Shown here: in pieces, positions 35,383-44,555 of the stretch
Layout of the letters: the number at the start of each line of letters is the position of its first letter
Position numbering within the stretch: the first letter of the stretch is position 1
From: Devosia equisanguinis
GTDB lineage: Bacteria; Pseudomonadota; Alphaproteobacteria; Rhizobiales; Devosiaceae
Length of the DNA: 64,000 nucleotides
Direction of reading: 5' to 3'
Assembly (NCBI RefSeq): GCF_900631955.1
Contig: NZ_UZWD01000031.1
Span: forward strand, 1 to 64,000
Notes under the pieces: model-generated
Told to the model about the DNA's origin: nothing
Databases searched by the model: none
What the model saw: only the letters and a program-made list of their open reading frames with translations
Program-made: the position numbers and the translations under genes

Positions 35383-36872
35383 TGCCCTGTATTCCCCAGA
35401 TAGCTGCGCACGTCGCGCGGCAGGTTGATGATGAAAGTGGTGCCTTCGCCCAGCTTGGAGCTGAGCGTGATATCCCCACCCAGGCTACGCACCATGGTGC
35501 GCACATGGGCAAGGCCGATGCCTTCGCCAGGCTGGTTCTGCGAGCCGGAGCGGCGGAACAGCTCGAAGACGCGTTCATGGTCGGTATCGGCGATGCCGCG
35601 GCCATTGTCCTGGACTTCGATAGCCACCCGGTTGCCGGGCAGGTGACGCGCGCGAATCTCGACCACCAGCGGCCGCTCGGGTTGCTGATATTTGATGGCA
35701 TTGTCGAGCAGATTACCCAGCACCTGCTCGAGCGAGAGTTTGTCGGTGACCAGTTTGGCCACCCGGACGTCGGTATTGATGCGCCCGTCCTTGTCCGCCA
35801 CCTGGTGGTGTACCGCCGCCGCCGTGGCCTCGATCACTTCTGCCAGGTCCAACATCTCGGGCTTGAGCTGGCGGCGGCCCTCGCGCGAAATCTTGAGAAT
35901 GGCATTGATGAGACCATCCATCTTGCGCGTCGCCGCGCGGATGAAGGTCACTGCCTCGGGCAGGTCTTCGGTTGCTGCGAGCCTGGCCTCTTCATAGGCG
36001 GGCGTGGCTTCGGGGGGATGCGAGGCCATGTAGTCGCGCAAGGTGGCGACGCTGGTCTCGAGCTCGCTGGTAAAGCCCATGACATTGACGAGCGGGGCGC
36101 GCAGATCGTGGGTCACGATATAGGCGAAGCGCTGGATTTCCTCATTGGCTTTGCCCAGGTCCGAAGTGCGTTCGCGCACCCGTTCCTCGAGGCTGGCATT
36201 GGCCTCTTCGATGGCGCGGCGGGCCTGGGCCAGTTCCTGCATATAGGAGAGCACGGTCCAGATGGCGCCGGCGACGACGATCAGAATGAACAGCCCGCCG
36301 ATGATGGATACCCAGCGCAGGGCGGAGGTGGTGTTGCGCTGGTTGGTCACGCCTTCTGCGAGGCGGTTGTCCACCGCCTGCAGCAGTGCCTCCAGGAATT
36401 GTCGCGAGGAGTCCATCGCGGCCTTGCCAGCATCGGTGCGCACCTGCTCGATCGCCGCATCCACATTGCCTTGCCGCACGAGGTCCACGGTCTCGGCAAG
36501 CTCATTGAGCTTGAACCGGATATCGGCTTCAAGCTTGTCGAGCGGCGCTGCGGCCTCGGGGTAGGGCGCCAGAACGTCGCGCAATTCGGCCAGTTCGGCC
36601 TCGATCTTGGGAAGCGCCTGCTCGTAGGGCTCGAGGTATTTTTCTTCCTGGGTGATGATATAGCCGCGCTGTCCGGTCTCCGCATCCTGCAGGGTGGTGC
36701 GCAGATCGACGGCGGCGCGGCGGGCCACACGGCCCTCGAGCACTTCATCGAAATAAACCTGCGAACGCTCGACCAGCCAGACATTGGTGCCCACGATACC
36801 CAGCAGTGCCAGGAGACCGACGAGCAGCAGCAGCGCGGTGGACCTGACGAAGGTCTTGCTGGTTATAGGCAT
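35379..36872 (-). CDS. CHASE3-domain membrane histidine kinase
   Basis: Inner-membrane sensor kinase, about 497 residues. TM1 at residues ~10-32 (STALLLLVGLLALLGIVGTN). A periplasmic CHASE3 domain covers ~35-185 (LRTTLQDAETGQRGYIITQE). TM2 is at ~190-212 (WVSIIGGLFILIVVAGAIW). A coiled coil follows, then HisKA with the phospho-His in YIVTHDLRAPLVNVMGF, and HATPase_c (NLLDNAIKYQ, DNGRGI, GEGIGLAHV). ATG 36872 has GAGGAAAA upstream; an upstream start 21 codons earlier lacks one. It heads the phosphorelay operon and is divergent from the dcw cluster. The stimulus is unknown. Confidence 0.9.
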   Translation of the reverse strand: MPITSKTFVRSTALLLLVGLLALLGIVGTNVWLVERSQVYFDEVLEGRVARRAAVDLRTTLQDAETGQRGYIITQEEKYLEPYEQALPKIEAELAELRDVLAPYPEAAAPLDKLEADIRFKLNELAETVDLVRQGNVDAAIEQVRTDAGKAAMDSSRQFLEALLQAVDNRLAEGVTNQRNTTSALRWVSIIGGLFILIVVAGAIWTVLSYMQELAQARRAIEEANASLEERVRERTSDLGKANEEIQRFAYIVTHDLRAPLVNVMGFTSELETSVATLRDYMASHPPEATPAYEEARLAATEDLPEAVTFIRAATRKMDGLINAILKISREGRRQLKPEMLDLAEVIEATAAAVHHQVADKDGRINTDVRVAKLVTDKLSLEQVLGNLLDNAIKYQQPERPLVVEIRARHLPGNRVAIEVQDNGRGIADTDHERVFELFRRSGSQNQPGEGIGLAHVRTMVRSLGGDITLSSKLGEGTTFIINLPRDVRSYLGNTGQ

Positions 36873-37067
36873 TGGACGCTTTTCCTCAACACTGGTGCCT
36901 TCATCACCCGAACCAGCGCCCAGCACAATATGCATAGATTAAGTCCGGTCACTTTTCGTTCCGTGGCGACGCTCCGCCGCAGCGCGCCATGGGAAACAGA
37001 ATCTTAAGCGTCGCTATGCAAACTTGGGCAAAGTTAATGTATCCGGTCGGTGACCGGCAGTGGAGTT

Positions 37068-38078
37068 ATGGCCGATATGGGCAAGCGTTCCATGCCCGAT
37101 AGCGATGCGGCTGCTGGCCCGCACCGGCCCGTCCTCTTGGACGAAGTAGTGGCGGCGCTGGGGCCTCTGGTCGGTTGCACGGTGGTCGATGGTACCTTCG
37201 GCGCGGGCGGCTATTCGCGCGCCTTGCTCGAGGCGGGCGCGTCGGTGATCGGCATTGATCGCGACCCGACCGTGGCGCCGCATGTCGAAGCGCTTACCGC
37301 CGATTTTCCGCAACGCTTTTCTTTTGTTGCCGGCACGTTTTCCGAACTGGATCAGCTGGCCCAGCCGTTTGGCGCCATTGACGCGGTAGTGCTCGATATC
37401 GGCGTGTCCTCCATGCAGCTCGACCAGGCCGAACGCGGCTTTTCCTTCATGCGCGACGGCCCGCTCGACATGCGCATGAGCCGCTCCGGGCCCAGCGCCG
37501 CCGATCTTGTCAACGAGCTCGAACAGGACGACCTGGCCAATCTGCTCTATGCCTTTGGGGAAGAGCGCAAGTCGCGGCGCATCGCCCAGTTCATTGTCGC
37601 TGCGCGCAATGAGGCGCCGATCTCCACGACCCTGGAGCTGGCGCGAATCATCGAGAAGGCCATTGGCCGCAAACCGGGGGATGCTCACCCGGCGACCCGC
37701 TCGTTCCAGGCGTTGCGCATTGCCGTGAATGGGGAGTTCGACCAACTGGTCGAGGGCCTGTTCGCGGCAGAGCGTCTCTTGTCGGAGGGTGGCCGACTGG
37801 CTGTGGTCAGCTTCCATTCGCTCGAAGACCGCATCGTCAAACGCTTCTTCGATCCCGACAAGGGCGGGCCGACGGCGTCCCGGCATCTGCCGCAGGTGGC
37901 CGCCGAGGCGCGCCGCTGGCATCCTGTCGCAAAGGCGGTGAAATCGGGCGAAGCCGAGCTGGCCCAAAACCCCCGTGCGCGTTCGGCTGTGCTGCGCTCT
38001 GCCATCCGCACCGGTGAGGCGGCGCGCCCCGTCCGGCTCGACGGGCTCAGCGTGCCCCAGGTGGGAGGCGCCGCATGA
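37068..38078 (+). CDS. rsmH: 16S rRNA m4C1402 methyltransferase RsmH (MraW)
   Basis: SAM-dependent enzyme methylating N4 of C1402 in 16S rRNA, conventionally the second gene of dcw clusters. Key parts: HRPVLLDEVV, the SAM loop DGTFGAGGYSRALLE, DIGVSSMQLDQAERGFSF, ERKSRRIAQFIV and VVSFHSLEDRIVKRFF. About 336 residues. The start is ambiguous: ATG 37068 lies 2 bases after GGAG, ATG 37077 lies 11 after it. The usual mraZ is not upstream. The stop overlaps ftsL by 4 bp. Confidence 0.95.
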   Translation: MADMGKRSMPDSDAAAGPHRPVLLDEVVAALGPLVGCTVVDGTFGAGGYSRALLEAGASVIGIDRDPTVAPHVEALTADFPQRFSFVAGTFSELDQLAQPFGAIDAVVLDIGVSSMQLDQAERGFSFMRDGPLDMRMSRSGPSAADLVNELEQDDLANLLYAFGEERKSRRIAQFIVAARNEAPISTTLELARIIEKAIGRKPGDAHPATRSFQALRIAVNGEFDQLVEGLFAAERLLSEGGRLAVVSFHSLEDRIVKRFFDPDKGGPTASRHLPQVAAEARRWHPVAKAVKSGEAELAQNPRARSAVLRSAIRTGEAARPVRLDGLSVPQVGGAA

Positions 38079-38458
38079 TCCGCAGCCTCAACATCTTCCT
38101 GATCTTTGCCAGCATCGCCATGCTGGCGGGCGTCTATGCGCTCAAGTTCTCCATCGAGGGCACTGCGGCGGAGCGCACGGCGATGCAGTCCTTCATCCAT
38201 GAGCAGGAAGGCCAGTTGTCGCTGCTGCAGGCCGACTGGGCGGTGCTGAACCAGCCCGGCCATGTGGAGCCGATCGTGCGGCGACATGAGGCGGAGCTGG
38301 CGATTGGCCCGGTCAAGCAGGAGCAGTTCGGTTCGTTTGCAGCCCTGCCCATGCGTCCGGCCAAGCCGAACAGCGCCGCTATGGATGCGCTGTTCGAATC
38401 CATCGCTGCCGGCATCGACCCCATCGATGCCATCCTTGAACTGGAAGGGATCGAATAA
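38075..38458 (+). CDS. ftsL: FtsL-like division protein
   Basis: Small bitopic protein of 127 residues placed exactly where ftsL sits. One membrane span at residues ~5-24 (NIFLIFASIAMLAGVYALKF) is followed by a periplasmic helical region of FtsL type (AERTAMQSFIHEQEGQLSLLQADWAVLNQPGHV is split by no proline until the end). The C-terminal ~50 residues are an alphaproteobacterial extension. It would bridge FtsQ/FtsB and FtsWI. It overlaps rsmH by 4 bp and ftsI by 1 bp. Sequence conservation is low, so position carries weight. Confidence 0.85.
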   Translation: MIRSLNIFLIFASIAMLAGVYALKFSIEGTAAERTAMQSFIHEQEGQLSLLQADWAVLNQPGHVEPIVRRHEAELAIGPVKQEQFGSFAALPMRPAKPNSAAMDALFESIAAGIDPIDAILELEGIE

Positions 38459-40164
38459 TGGCCATTGCCGATCACTTCGCTGCCACCATCGCCCTCGACG
38501 GCGCGCGCAAGCAGCGTGGCAATCTCACCCAGGCCCGCATTCGCTGGATGATCCTGGCGCTGGTCATCGGCTTCGGCCTGGTCGGTGCCCGCCTCGTTCA
38601 GCTTGGCATGGTGGTACCCGACCAGACCATCGAGGGGCAGACGCGCGACGCCATCCAGGCCAGCCGCCCGCCGATTCTCGACCGCAATGGGCTGGAAATG
38701 GCCGTCGATATCCGCGTGCCCTCGCTTTATGCCGAGCCGCGCCGCATCATCGACGTGGAGGAGGCGGTGCAGAAGCTGCGCACCGTCCTGCCCAATCTGG
38801 ACGAAAAATGGCTGCGCAATCGCCTCACCGGCGACAAGGGCTTCGTGTGGGTACAGCGCGAGCTGACGCCCTCGATCCAGGAACAGGTGATGCGGCTGGG
38901 CATTCCTGGCATCGACTTCATCACCGAATCCAAGCGCTTCTATCCCGGCATGAACGAGGCAGCCCATATTCTGGGTTCGACCAATGTCGACAATCAGGGC
39001 ATTGCCGGCATCGAGCGGCGCATGGACACCGAATCGGTGGCGCTGCTGCAGGAACTGGGACTGGCGCGCGGCAATGCGCTGACCCCGGTCGAGCTCAGCG
39101 TCGACATGCGGGTGCAGCACATCATGCACGACCAGTTGGTCGATGCGATGACGCGCTACCAGGCCATCGCCGCCGCCGGCGTGATGGTTGATATCTATAC
39201 CGGCGAAGTCATCGCCCTGGCTTCGGTGCCCGATTTCAACCCCAATGAGCCGGCGACTGCGCTGGTCAAGGACACGTTCAACCGCATCACCGCCGGTATC
39301 TTCGAGCCGGGCTCCACCTTCAAGACCGTGACCTTTGCCGGGGCGCTGGATAGTGGCGCGGTGAAGCTGACCGACCAGTTCGACGCGCGCTATGGCGTGC
39401 GCTTCGGCCGCTTCACCATCGACGACTTCCACGGCAAGCACCGCATTCTCAGCCTCTCGGAAGTCTACAAATACTCGTCCAATATCGGCACGATCAAAAT
39501 CATGCAGGCCATGGGCAAGGACAATTTCCGTGCCTTTTTGTCGCGCATGAAGTTCGACCAGCGCGTGCCGTTCGAACTGCCGGAAATGCGCGTCCCCTCC
39601 GTGCCAAAGGACCTGTCCGAGGTCGGTGCGGCGACCGCCTCGTTCGGCCACGGCCTGTCGGTGTCGCCGCTGCATCTGGTCACCGCCTATGCCGCTTTCG
39701 CCAATGGCGGCAATTACGTTCCGCCGACGCTCTACAAGCGCGACATCGCTGAGGCCGAGCCGCTTTACGAGCGTGTGGTGAGCCCCACGACCAGCGAGGC
39801 CATGCGTTATCTGATGCGCCTCAACGCACTCGAGGGCTCGGGCAGCCAGATGAACCGCGCCGCCCAGGGCTATCGCGTCGGTGGCAAGACCGGCACTGCC
39901 GAAAAGGTGGTCGATGGCCGCTATTCGTCGAGCAAGGTCACCAACTTCTTCGCCTCGGCTTTCCCGCTCGACAATCCCCGCTATGCCATGGTGATCATGA
40001 TCGACGAGCCCAAGGCCGAAAATCCCCAGTCGGGCACCACTGCCGGCTGGAATGCCGGCGCCGTTACGGGCCGGATCGTCCAGCGCGCCGCGCCGATGCT
40101 GGGCGTGGCGCCCGACTTCAGCGAAGCGCTCGACCGCGACATTGTTCCTCCCGTTCTCCGCTAG
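38458..40164 (+). CDS. ftsI: septal transpeptidase FtsI (PBP3)
   Basis: Class B penicillin-binding protein of 568 residues crosslinking septal peptidoglycan in the periplasm. One N-terminal anchor at ~26-46 (IRWMILALVIGFGLVGARL). The dimerisation-type domain begins at RPPILDRNGLEMA. In the transpeptidase domain the nucleophile is Ser286 in PGSTFK, the SxN motif is Ser340-Ser-Asn342, and KTGT starts at Lys477. Starts 1 bp inside the ftsL stop. Confidence 0.96.
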   Translation: MAIADHFAATIALDGARKQRGNLTQARIRWMILALVIGFGLVGARLVQLGMVVPDQTIEGQTRDAIQASRPPILDRNGLEMAVDIRVPSLYAEPRRIIDVEEAVQKLRTVLPNLDEKWLRNRLTGDKGFVWVQRELTPSIQEQVMRLGIPGIDFITESKRFYPGMNEAAHILGSTNVDNQGIAGIERRMDTESVALLQELGLARGNALTPVELSVDMRVQHIMHDQLVDAMTRYQAIAAAGVMVDIYTGEVIALASVPDFNPNEPATALVKDTFNRITAGIFEPGSTFKTVTFAGALDSGAVKLTDQFDARYGVRFGRFTIDDFHGKHRILSLSEVYKYSSNIGTIKIMQAMGKDNFRAFLSRMKFDQRVPFELPEMRVPSVPKDLSEVGAATASFGHGLSVSPLHLVTAYAAFANGGNYVPPTLYKRDIAEAEPLYERVVSPTTSEAMRYLMRLNALEGSGSQMNRAAQGYRVGGKTGTAEKVVDGRYSSSKVTNFFASAFPLDNPRYAMVIMIDEPKAENPQSGTTAGWNAGAVTGRIVQRAAPMLGVAPDFSEALDRDIVPPVLR

Positions 40165-40188
40165 ATCGATCCAGAAGGATTTGCATTC

Positions 40189-41631
40189 GTGTCACTCAGC
40201 GTCACACAACTGCTCGAAGGCTCCGGTGCCAAGCCCAAAAAGGGGCTCGGCGCCGTCTTTGGGCTGAATTCGGATAGTCGGCGGATCGAGCCGGGCGATA
40301 TCTTCTTCGCCCTGCCGGGCAACAAGGTGCATGGCAACCAGTTCGTCTCCGATGCGGTCGAGCGTGGCGCGCTTGCAGTGGTGACCGACATGGCGCCGCC
40401 TGGTGATCCCGGCGTGCCGGTGATCGTGGTGCAGGACGTGCGCGCCGCCTATGCCCGAGCGGCCAGCCGCGTATTCGAGCCGCAGCCGGAAATTCTCGTC
40501 GCCGTCACCGGCACCAATGGCAAGACCTCCGTCGCCTCCTTTGTGCGCCAGATCTGGGATCATGCCGGCATCGGCGGCGCCAGCATCGGCACATTGGGAG
40601 TCGAGACCGCCAAGCGCCGCATCGAAGGCGCGCTGACCACGCCGGATTCGCGCACCTTGCATCAGGCGATGCGCGCGCTCAAGGCGCAGGGCATCGATCA
40701 TGTGGCGCTCGAAGCCTCGAGCCATGGTCTCGATCAGCATCGTCTCGACGGCATCCATTTCGAGGCCGTCGCCTTCACCAATCTCAGCCGCGACCATCTC
40801 GACTATCACGCCGACATGGACGAATACCGAAATGCCAAGCTGCGCCTGTTCACCGACCTGTTGGTCGATGGTGGCGCAGCGATCGTCAATGTCGACGATC
40901 CCGAGCACGAGCAGTTCATGTTCGCTGCCCTTTCGGCCAGCGCCACGCTGCTGACCGTAGGCCGGGAAGGCGCCTATATCGAAATTCTCTCCATCCAGCC
41001 CGAAGGCTATGGCCAGCGCGTCGAAGTGCGCCATATCGGCGAGAAAGTCAGCTTCCACCTCAGAATCCCGGGCGAATTCCAGGTGTCGAACGCGCTGATC
41101 GCGGCGGCCCTGGCCATGTCCTCGGGCGTCGACAAGGCCGATGCCTTTGCCGCCCTGCCGGAACTAGTTGGCGCGCGCGGCCGTCTTGAACTGGTCGCCG
41201 AGCACAATGGCGCTGCCATTTTCGTCGATTATTCGCACAAGCCCGAAGCCCTGCGCACCGCGCTCACCACGCTGCGTCCCTATGCGCCGGGCAAGCTCCG
41301 CGTCGTTTTCGGTTGCGGCGGCGACCGCGACAAGGGCAAGCGCCCTCAAATGGGCGAAATTGCCAGCCAGCTTGCCGATGACGTGATTGTCACCGACGAC
41401 AATCCGCGCACCGAGGACCCGGCCGCCATTCGCGCCGAAGTCCTGGCCGGTGCCAAGGGGGCAAGGGAAATCGGTGACCGCAAGCAAGCCATTGTCGAGG
41501 CCATCGCCTCGCTGCAAAAGGGCGATGTCCTGCTCGTCGCGGGCAAGGGCCACGAGACCTACCAGATCATCGGCAGCACCAAGCACCACTTCTCCGACCA
41601 CGAGGTCGTGCTGGAAGCGATCAAGGGGTAG
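40189..41631 (+). CDS. murE: UDP-MurNAc-L-Ala-D-Glu ligase MurE (meso-DAP adding)
   Basis: Cytoplasmic Mur ligase of 480 residues adding the third stem amino acid. The ATP loop is VTGTNGKTSVASF. The carbamylated-Lys region and EASSHGLDQHRLDG are present. The DNPRTEDP motif is the signature of meso-diaminopimelate specificity. GTG 40189 has AAGGA about 10 bases upstream. It is followed not directly by murF but by a 213-bp gap with a large inverted repeat. Confidence 0.96.
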   Translation: MSLSVTQLLEGSGAKPKKGLGAVFGLNSDSRRIEPGDIFFALPGNKVHGNQFVSDAVERGALAVVTDMAPPGDPGVPVIVVQDVRAAYARAASRVFEPQPEILVAVTGTNGKTSVASFVRQIWDHAGIGGASIGTLGVETAKRRIEGALTTPDSRTLHQAMRALKAQGIDHVALEASSHGLDQHRLDGIHFEAVAFTNLSRDHLDYHADMDEYRNAKLRLFTDLLVDGGAAIVNVDDPEHEQFMFAALSASATLLTVGREGAYIEILSIQPEGYGQRVEVRHIGEKVSFHLRIPGEFQVSNALIAAALAMSSGVDKADAFAALPELVGARGRLELVAEHNGAAIFVDYSHKPEALRTALTTLRPYAPGKLRVVFGCGGDRDKGKRPQMGEIASQLADDVIVTDDNPRTEDPAAIRAEVLAGAKGAREIGDRKQAIVEAIASLQKGDVLLVAGKGHETYQIIGSTKHHFSDHEVVLEAIKG

Positions 41632-41694
41632 GGGCGCATACCTTCGCCGCTCGTTCGAGCAGGCGGTTCACCCTCTAACCTGCCGAAACCCACG

Positions 41695-41780
41695 GCTCGT
41701 CACCCTCGGGCTTGACCCGAGGGCTCTTGCGGCGGAACCACAAATAAAGAGCCCTCGGGTCAAGCCCGAGGGTGACGAGC
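41695..41780. repeat. perfect 34-bp inverted repeat within the dcw cluster
   Basis: Left arm 41695-41728 and right arm 41747-41780 are exact reverse complements, separated by 18 bases. Each arm is also a CCTCGGG..CCCGAGG hairpin of the dispersed family. It lies between murE and murF, which are normally abutting, so this is either a transposed palindrome pair or a functional mRNA structure. No U-run follows. Confidence 0.9.
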
Positions 41781-41844
41781 AGGTGACCACGGACCTCCGG
41801 GTCTCATACGATCGTCTTGCCATATCGAATTTGCGGCGGTTCAC

Positions 41845-43242
41845 ATGACCCCACCTCTCTTCACCCTTCCTGCAGTTCTCGACGCCACCAGGGGGCGGGC
41901 CGAGGGCGTTGCGGCAGAGGCGATCAATTCCATCTCCATCGACTCGCGCGAACTGGGCCCCGATGCGCTGTTCGTCGCCATCAAGGGCGACCGCTTCGAT
42001 GGCCATGATTTCGTCGATACCGCTTTGGCCAATGGTGCGGCGGCGGCACTGGTGAGCGAAGGGCGCAGCGCCGGCCCGGGCCGCATTCATGTTGCCGATG
42101 CGCTGGATGGCTTGCGCGATCTGGGGCGCGCCGCGCGGGCCCGCAGCCGGGCCTTCATCGTCGGGGTGACGGGAAGCGTCGGCAAGACCACCACCAAGGA
42201 AGCCCTGCGCACAGTGTTCGAAGCGGCCGGCCAGACCCACGCCTCGATCAAGAGCTTCAACAATCACTGGGGCGTGCCGCTGATGCTGGCGCGCATGCCG
42301 GAAAATGCGCAGTTCGGCGTGTTCGAAATGGGCATGAATGCGCCCGAGGAAATCCGGCCGCTGAGCCGCATGGTCCGGCCGCATGTTGCTGTCATCACCT
42401 CGATCGCGCCGGTGCATCTGGAAGGGCTTGGCAGCATAGAGGCCATTGCCCGCGCCAAGGCCGAGATTTTCGACGGACTGGAGCCGGGCGGCACTGCCGT
42501 CATCAATGCCGATCATGGACAATTGCAGCTATTGCTCGATGCGGCCGCGGCGGCAGGCGTGGCCAATGTCATCACCTTCGGCTTCGCCCGTGGCGTCGAT
42601 TGGCAGATTCTCGATCCGCAGACCGATGCATCCGCGTCCAGCGCCACCATTCTGCATGGCGAGGAAAGCTATAAGCTGGGCCTTGCCGTGCCGGGACGGC
42701 ATATGCTCTCCAATGCCACGGCGGCGCTGGCGGTTGCGCATCTGGCCGGCATCGCGCCGGAAGTGGCGCTGCGGGCGCTCGCCGGCCTTGCGGCTCAACC
42801 GGGGCGTGGCGAACGGCTGCGATTGGGGCCGGACGATAAGCCGCTGTTGGTCGTCAACGAAAGCTATAATGCCAATCCGGTGGCCGTCGTGGCGGCGCTG
42901 TCGGTGTTCGGCCAGATCGAGCCGGCGGGTGGGCGCAAAGTGCTGGTGCTGGGCGACATGCTCGAGCTCGGGCCGCAAGCCGACCAATTGCATGCCGGCC
43001 TTGCAGACGCCGTTCGTGACAGCGGCGCCGAACGCATTTATCTCGTCGGCCCACACATGGCGGCGCTGGCCGCCGCGTTGCCAGATGCTGTAATGGCGGG
43101 ACATTTCCCGAGCGCCGCGGAAGCGGTGAACGTGATTGTCGACGACCTTGCCTATGGCGACGCTCTTATGGTCAAAGGATCAAATGGTGTCGGGCTTTCC
43201 CGCCTCGTCAGTGCAATCACGACGCGGTTCGGGCAAAGCTAA
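41845..43242 (+). CDS. murF: UDP-MurNAc-tripeptide:D-Ala-D-Ala ligase MurF
   Basis: Mur ligase of 465 residues completing the UDP-MurNAc pentapeptide. ATP loop VTGSVGKTTTKEAL; GVPLMLARMPENAQFGVFEMGMN; INADHGQ; and NESYNANPVAVVAAL in the C-terminal domain identify it. ATG 41845 follows the inverted-repeat gap, with no strong ribosome binding site visible directly before it. mraY follows after 27 bp. Confidence 0.95.
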   Translation: MTPPLFTLPAVLDATRGRAEGVAAEAINSISIDSRELGPDALFVAIKGDRFDGHDFVDTALANGAAAALVSEGRSAGPGRIHVADALDGLRDLGRAARARSRAFIVGVTGSVGKTTTKEALRTVFEAAGQTHASIKSFNNHWGVPLMLARMPENAQFGVFEMGMNAPEEIRPLSRMVRPHVAVITSIAPVHLEGLGSIEAIARAKAEIFDGLEPGGTAVINADHGQLQLLLDAAAAAGVANVITFGFARGVDWQILDPQTDASASSATILHGEESYKLGLAVPGRHMLSNATAALAVAHLAGIAPEVALRALAGLAAQPGRGERLRLGPDDKPLLVVNESYNANPVAVVAALSVFGQIEPAGGRKVLVLGDMLELGPQADQLHAGLADAVRDSGAERIYLVGPHMAALAAALPDAVMAGHFPSAAEAVNVIVDDLAYGDALMVKGSNGVGLSRLVSAITTRFGQS

Positions 43243-43269
43243 GTCACCCAACCAGGATAGCGGACAGCA

Positions 43270-44355
43270 ATGCTCTATTTTCTCGGCCAGTTGGGTGAGC
43301 AATTCGCCGCCTTCAACGTGTTCCGCTACATCACCTTCCGCACGGCCGGGGCGGTGATTACTGCGCTGTTCTTCGTCTTCCTCTTCGGCCCCGGCATGAT
43401 CGCGCTGTTGCGCCTCAAGCAGGGCAGGGGCCAGCCGATCCGCGAAGATGGTCCTCAGGGGCACCTGCTGACCAAGAAGGGCACGCCGACCATGGGCGGG
43501 CTGATGATCCTCTCCGGCGCGGTGATCTCGACGCTGCTCTGGTCCAATCTCAGCAATGGCTATGTCTGGGTGGTGCTGTTCGTCACCATCGGCTTCGGCG
43601 CCATCGGCTTTTACGATGACTATCTCAAGGTGAAGCGCATGAGCCACAAGGGGTTCGGCTCCAAGCAACGCCTCTTGCTCGAAGCCTTGATCGGCGGCAT
43701 CGCGGCTTTTGCCATTTCCCAGCTGGCGGCTGGCGCCTATGGCACCTCGCTGCTCTTCCCCTTCGTCAAGGATCTGGCGCTCAATCTGGGCTATTTCTAC
43801 ATCCTGTTCGGCGGCTTCGTTGTCGTCGCGGCAGGCAATTCGGTTAATCTCACCGATGGGCTCGATGGGCTCGCCATCGTGCCGGTGATGGTTGCTGCCG
43901 CCTGCTTCGGTCTTATCGCCTATCTCGTCGGCAGCCAGAACTATGCCGATTACCTGCTGCTCAATGCCGTCCCCGGTACCGCCGAACTGACGGTGGTCTG
44001 CGGTGCGCTGATCGGCGCCGGGCTCGGCTTCCTGTGGTTCAACGCCCCGCCGGCACAGATTTTCATGGGCGATACCGGCTCGCTCGCCCTGGGCGGTGCG
44101 CTCGGGACCATCGCCGTGGCCACCAAGCACGAGTTGGTGCTGGCCATTATCGGCGGTCTCTTCGTGCTCGAAGCCGTCTCGGTGATCGTGCAGGTCGCCT
44201 CGTTCCGCCTCACCGGCAAACGTGTCTTCCGCATGGCGCCGATCCACCACCATTTCGAGCATCTGGGCTGGACCGAAAGCCAGGTGGTGATCCGGTTCTG
44301 GATCATTTCCTTCGTCCTGGCGCTGATCGGCCTCTCAAGCCTCAAGCTGCGTTAG
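43270..44355 (+). CDS. mraY: phospho-MurNAc-pentapeptide translocase MraY
   Basis: Polytopic inner-membrane enzyme of 361 residues forming lipid I from UDP-MurNAc-pentapeptide and undecaprenyl phosphate. About ten membrane spans. Catalytic signatures are [25 protein letters not shown] (Asp-Asp pair), [25 protein letters not shown] and the C-terminal APIHHHFE. It ends at a hairpin (44382), where the cluster is interrupted. Confidence 0.97.
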   Translation: MLYFLGQLGEQFAAFNVFRYITFRTAGAVITALFFVFLFGPGMIALLRLKQGRGQPIREDGPQGHLLTKKGTPTMGGLMILSGAVISTLLWSNLSNGYVWVVLFVTIGFGAIGFYDDYLKVKRMSHKGFGSKQRLLLEALIGGIAAFAISQLAAGAYGTSLLFPFVKDLALNLGYFYILFGGFVVVAAGNSVNLTDGLDGLAIVPVMVAAACFGLIAYLVGSQNYADYLLLNAVPGTAELTVVCGALIGAGLGFLWFNAPPAQIFMGDTGSLALGGALGTIAVATKHELVLAIIGGLFVLEAVSVIVQVASFRLTGKRVFRMAPIHHHFEHLGWTESQVVIRFWIISFVLALIGLSSLKLR

Positions 44356-44381
44356 GCGGCATTTTCAGACCCAATCTGTAA

Positions 44382-44405
44382 AAGGGCGGCCCTGGGGTCG
44401 CCCTT
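44382..44405 (+). terminator. hairpin after mraY
   Basis: Ten-base arms 44382-44391 and 44396-44405 pair with one G-T wobble around CTGG and are followed by TCTGT. A weak U-tract, but placed where the operon is interrupted. Confidence 0.55.
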
Positions 44406-44555
44406 TCTGTGGTCACGGTCTCGTGTCCACCAAGTTCGACACCAGGCGAAACTTTGGGCGCGTCTCTTCGTAGCTCTATTGACGATAGCACAGTCGTCCG
44501 AGCCATCCCCAAGCCGTCATCTTCCCTGAGCGGCGCAACAACGAGGAGACTACCC

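Noticed and set aside
35370..37007. A 545-codon open frame on the plus strand over the CHASE3 kinase
   Set aside because: Antisense shadow of a clear sensor kinase; no family features.
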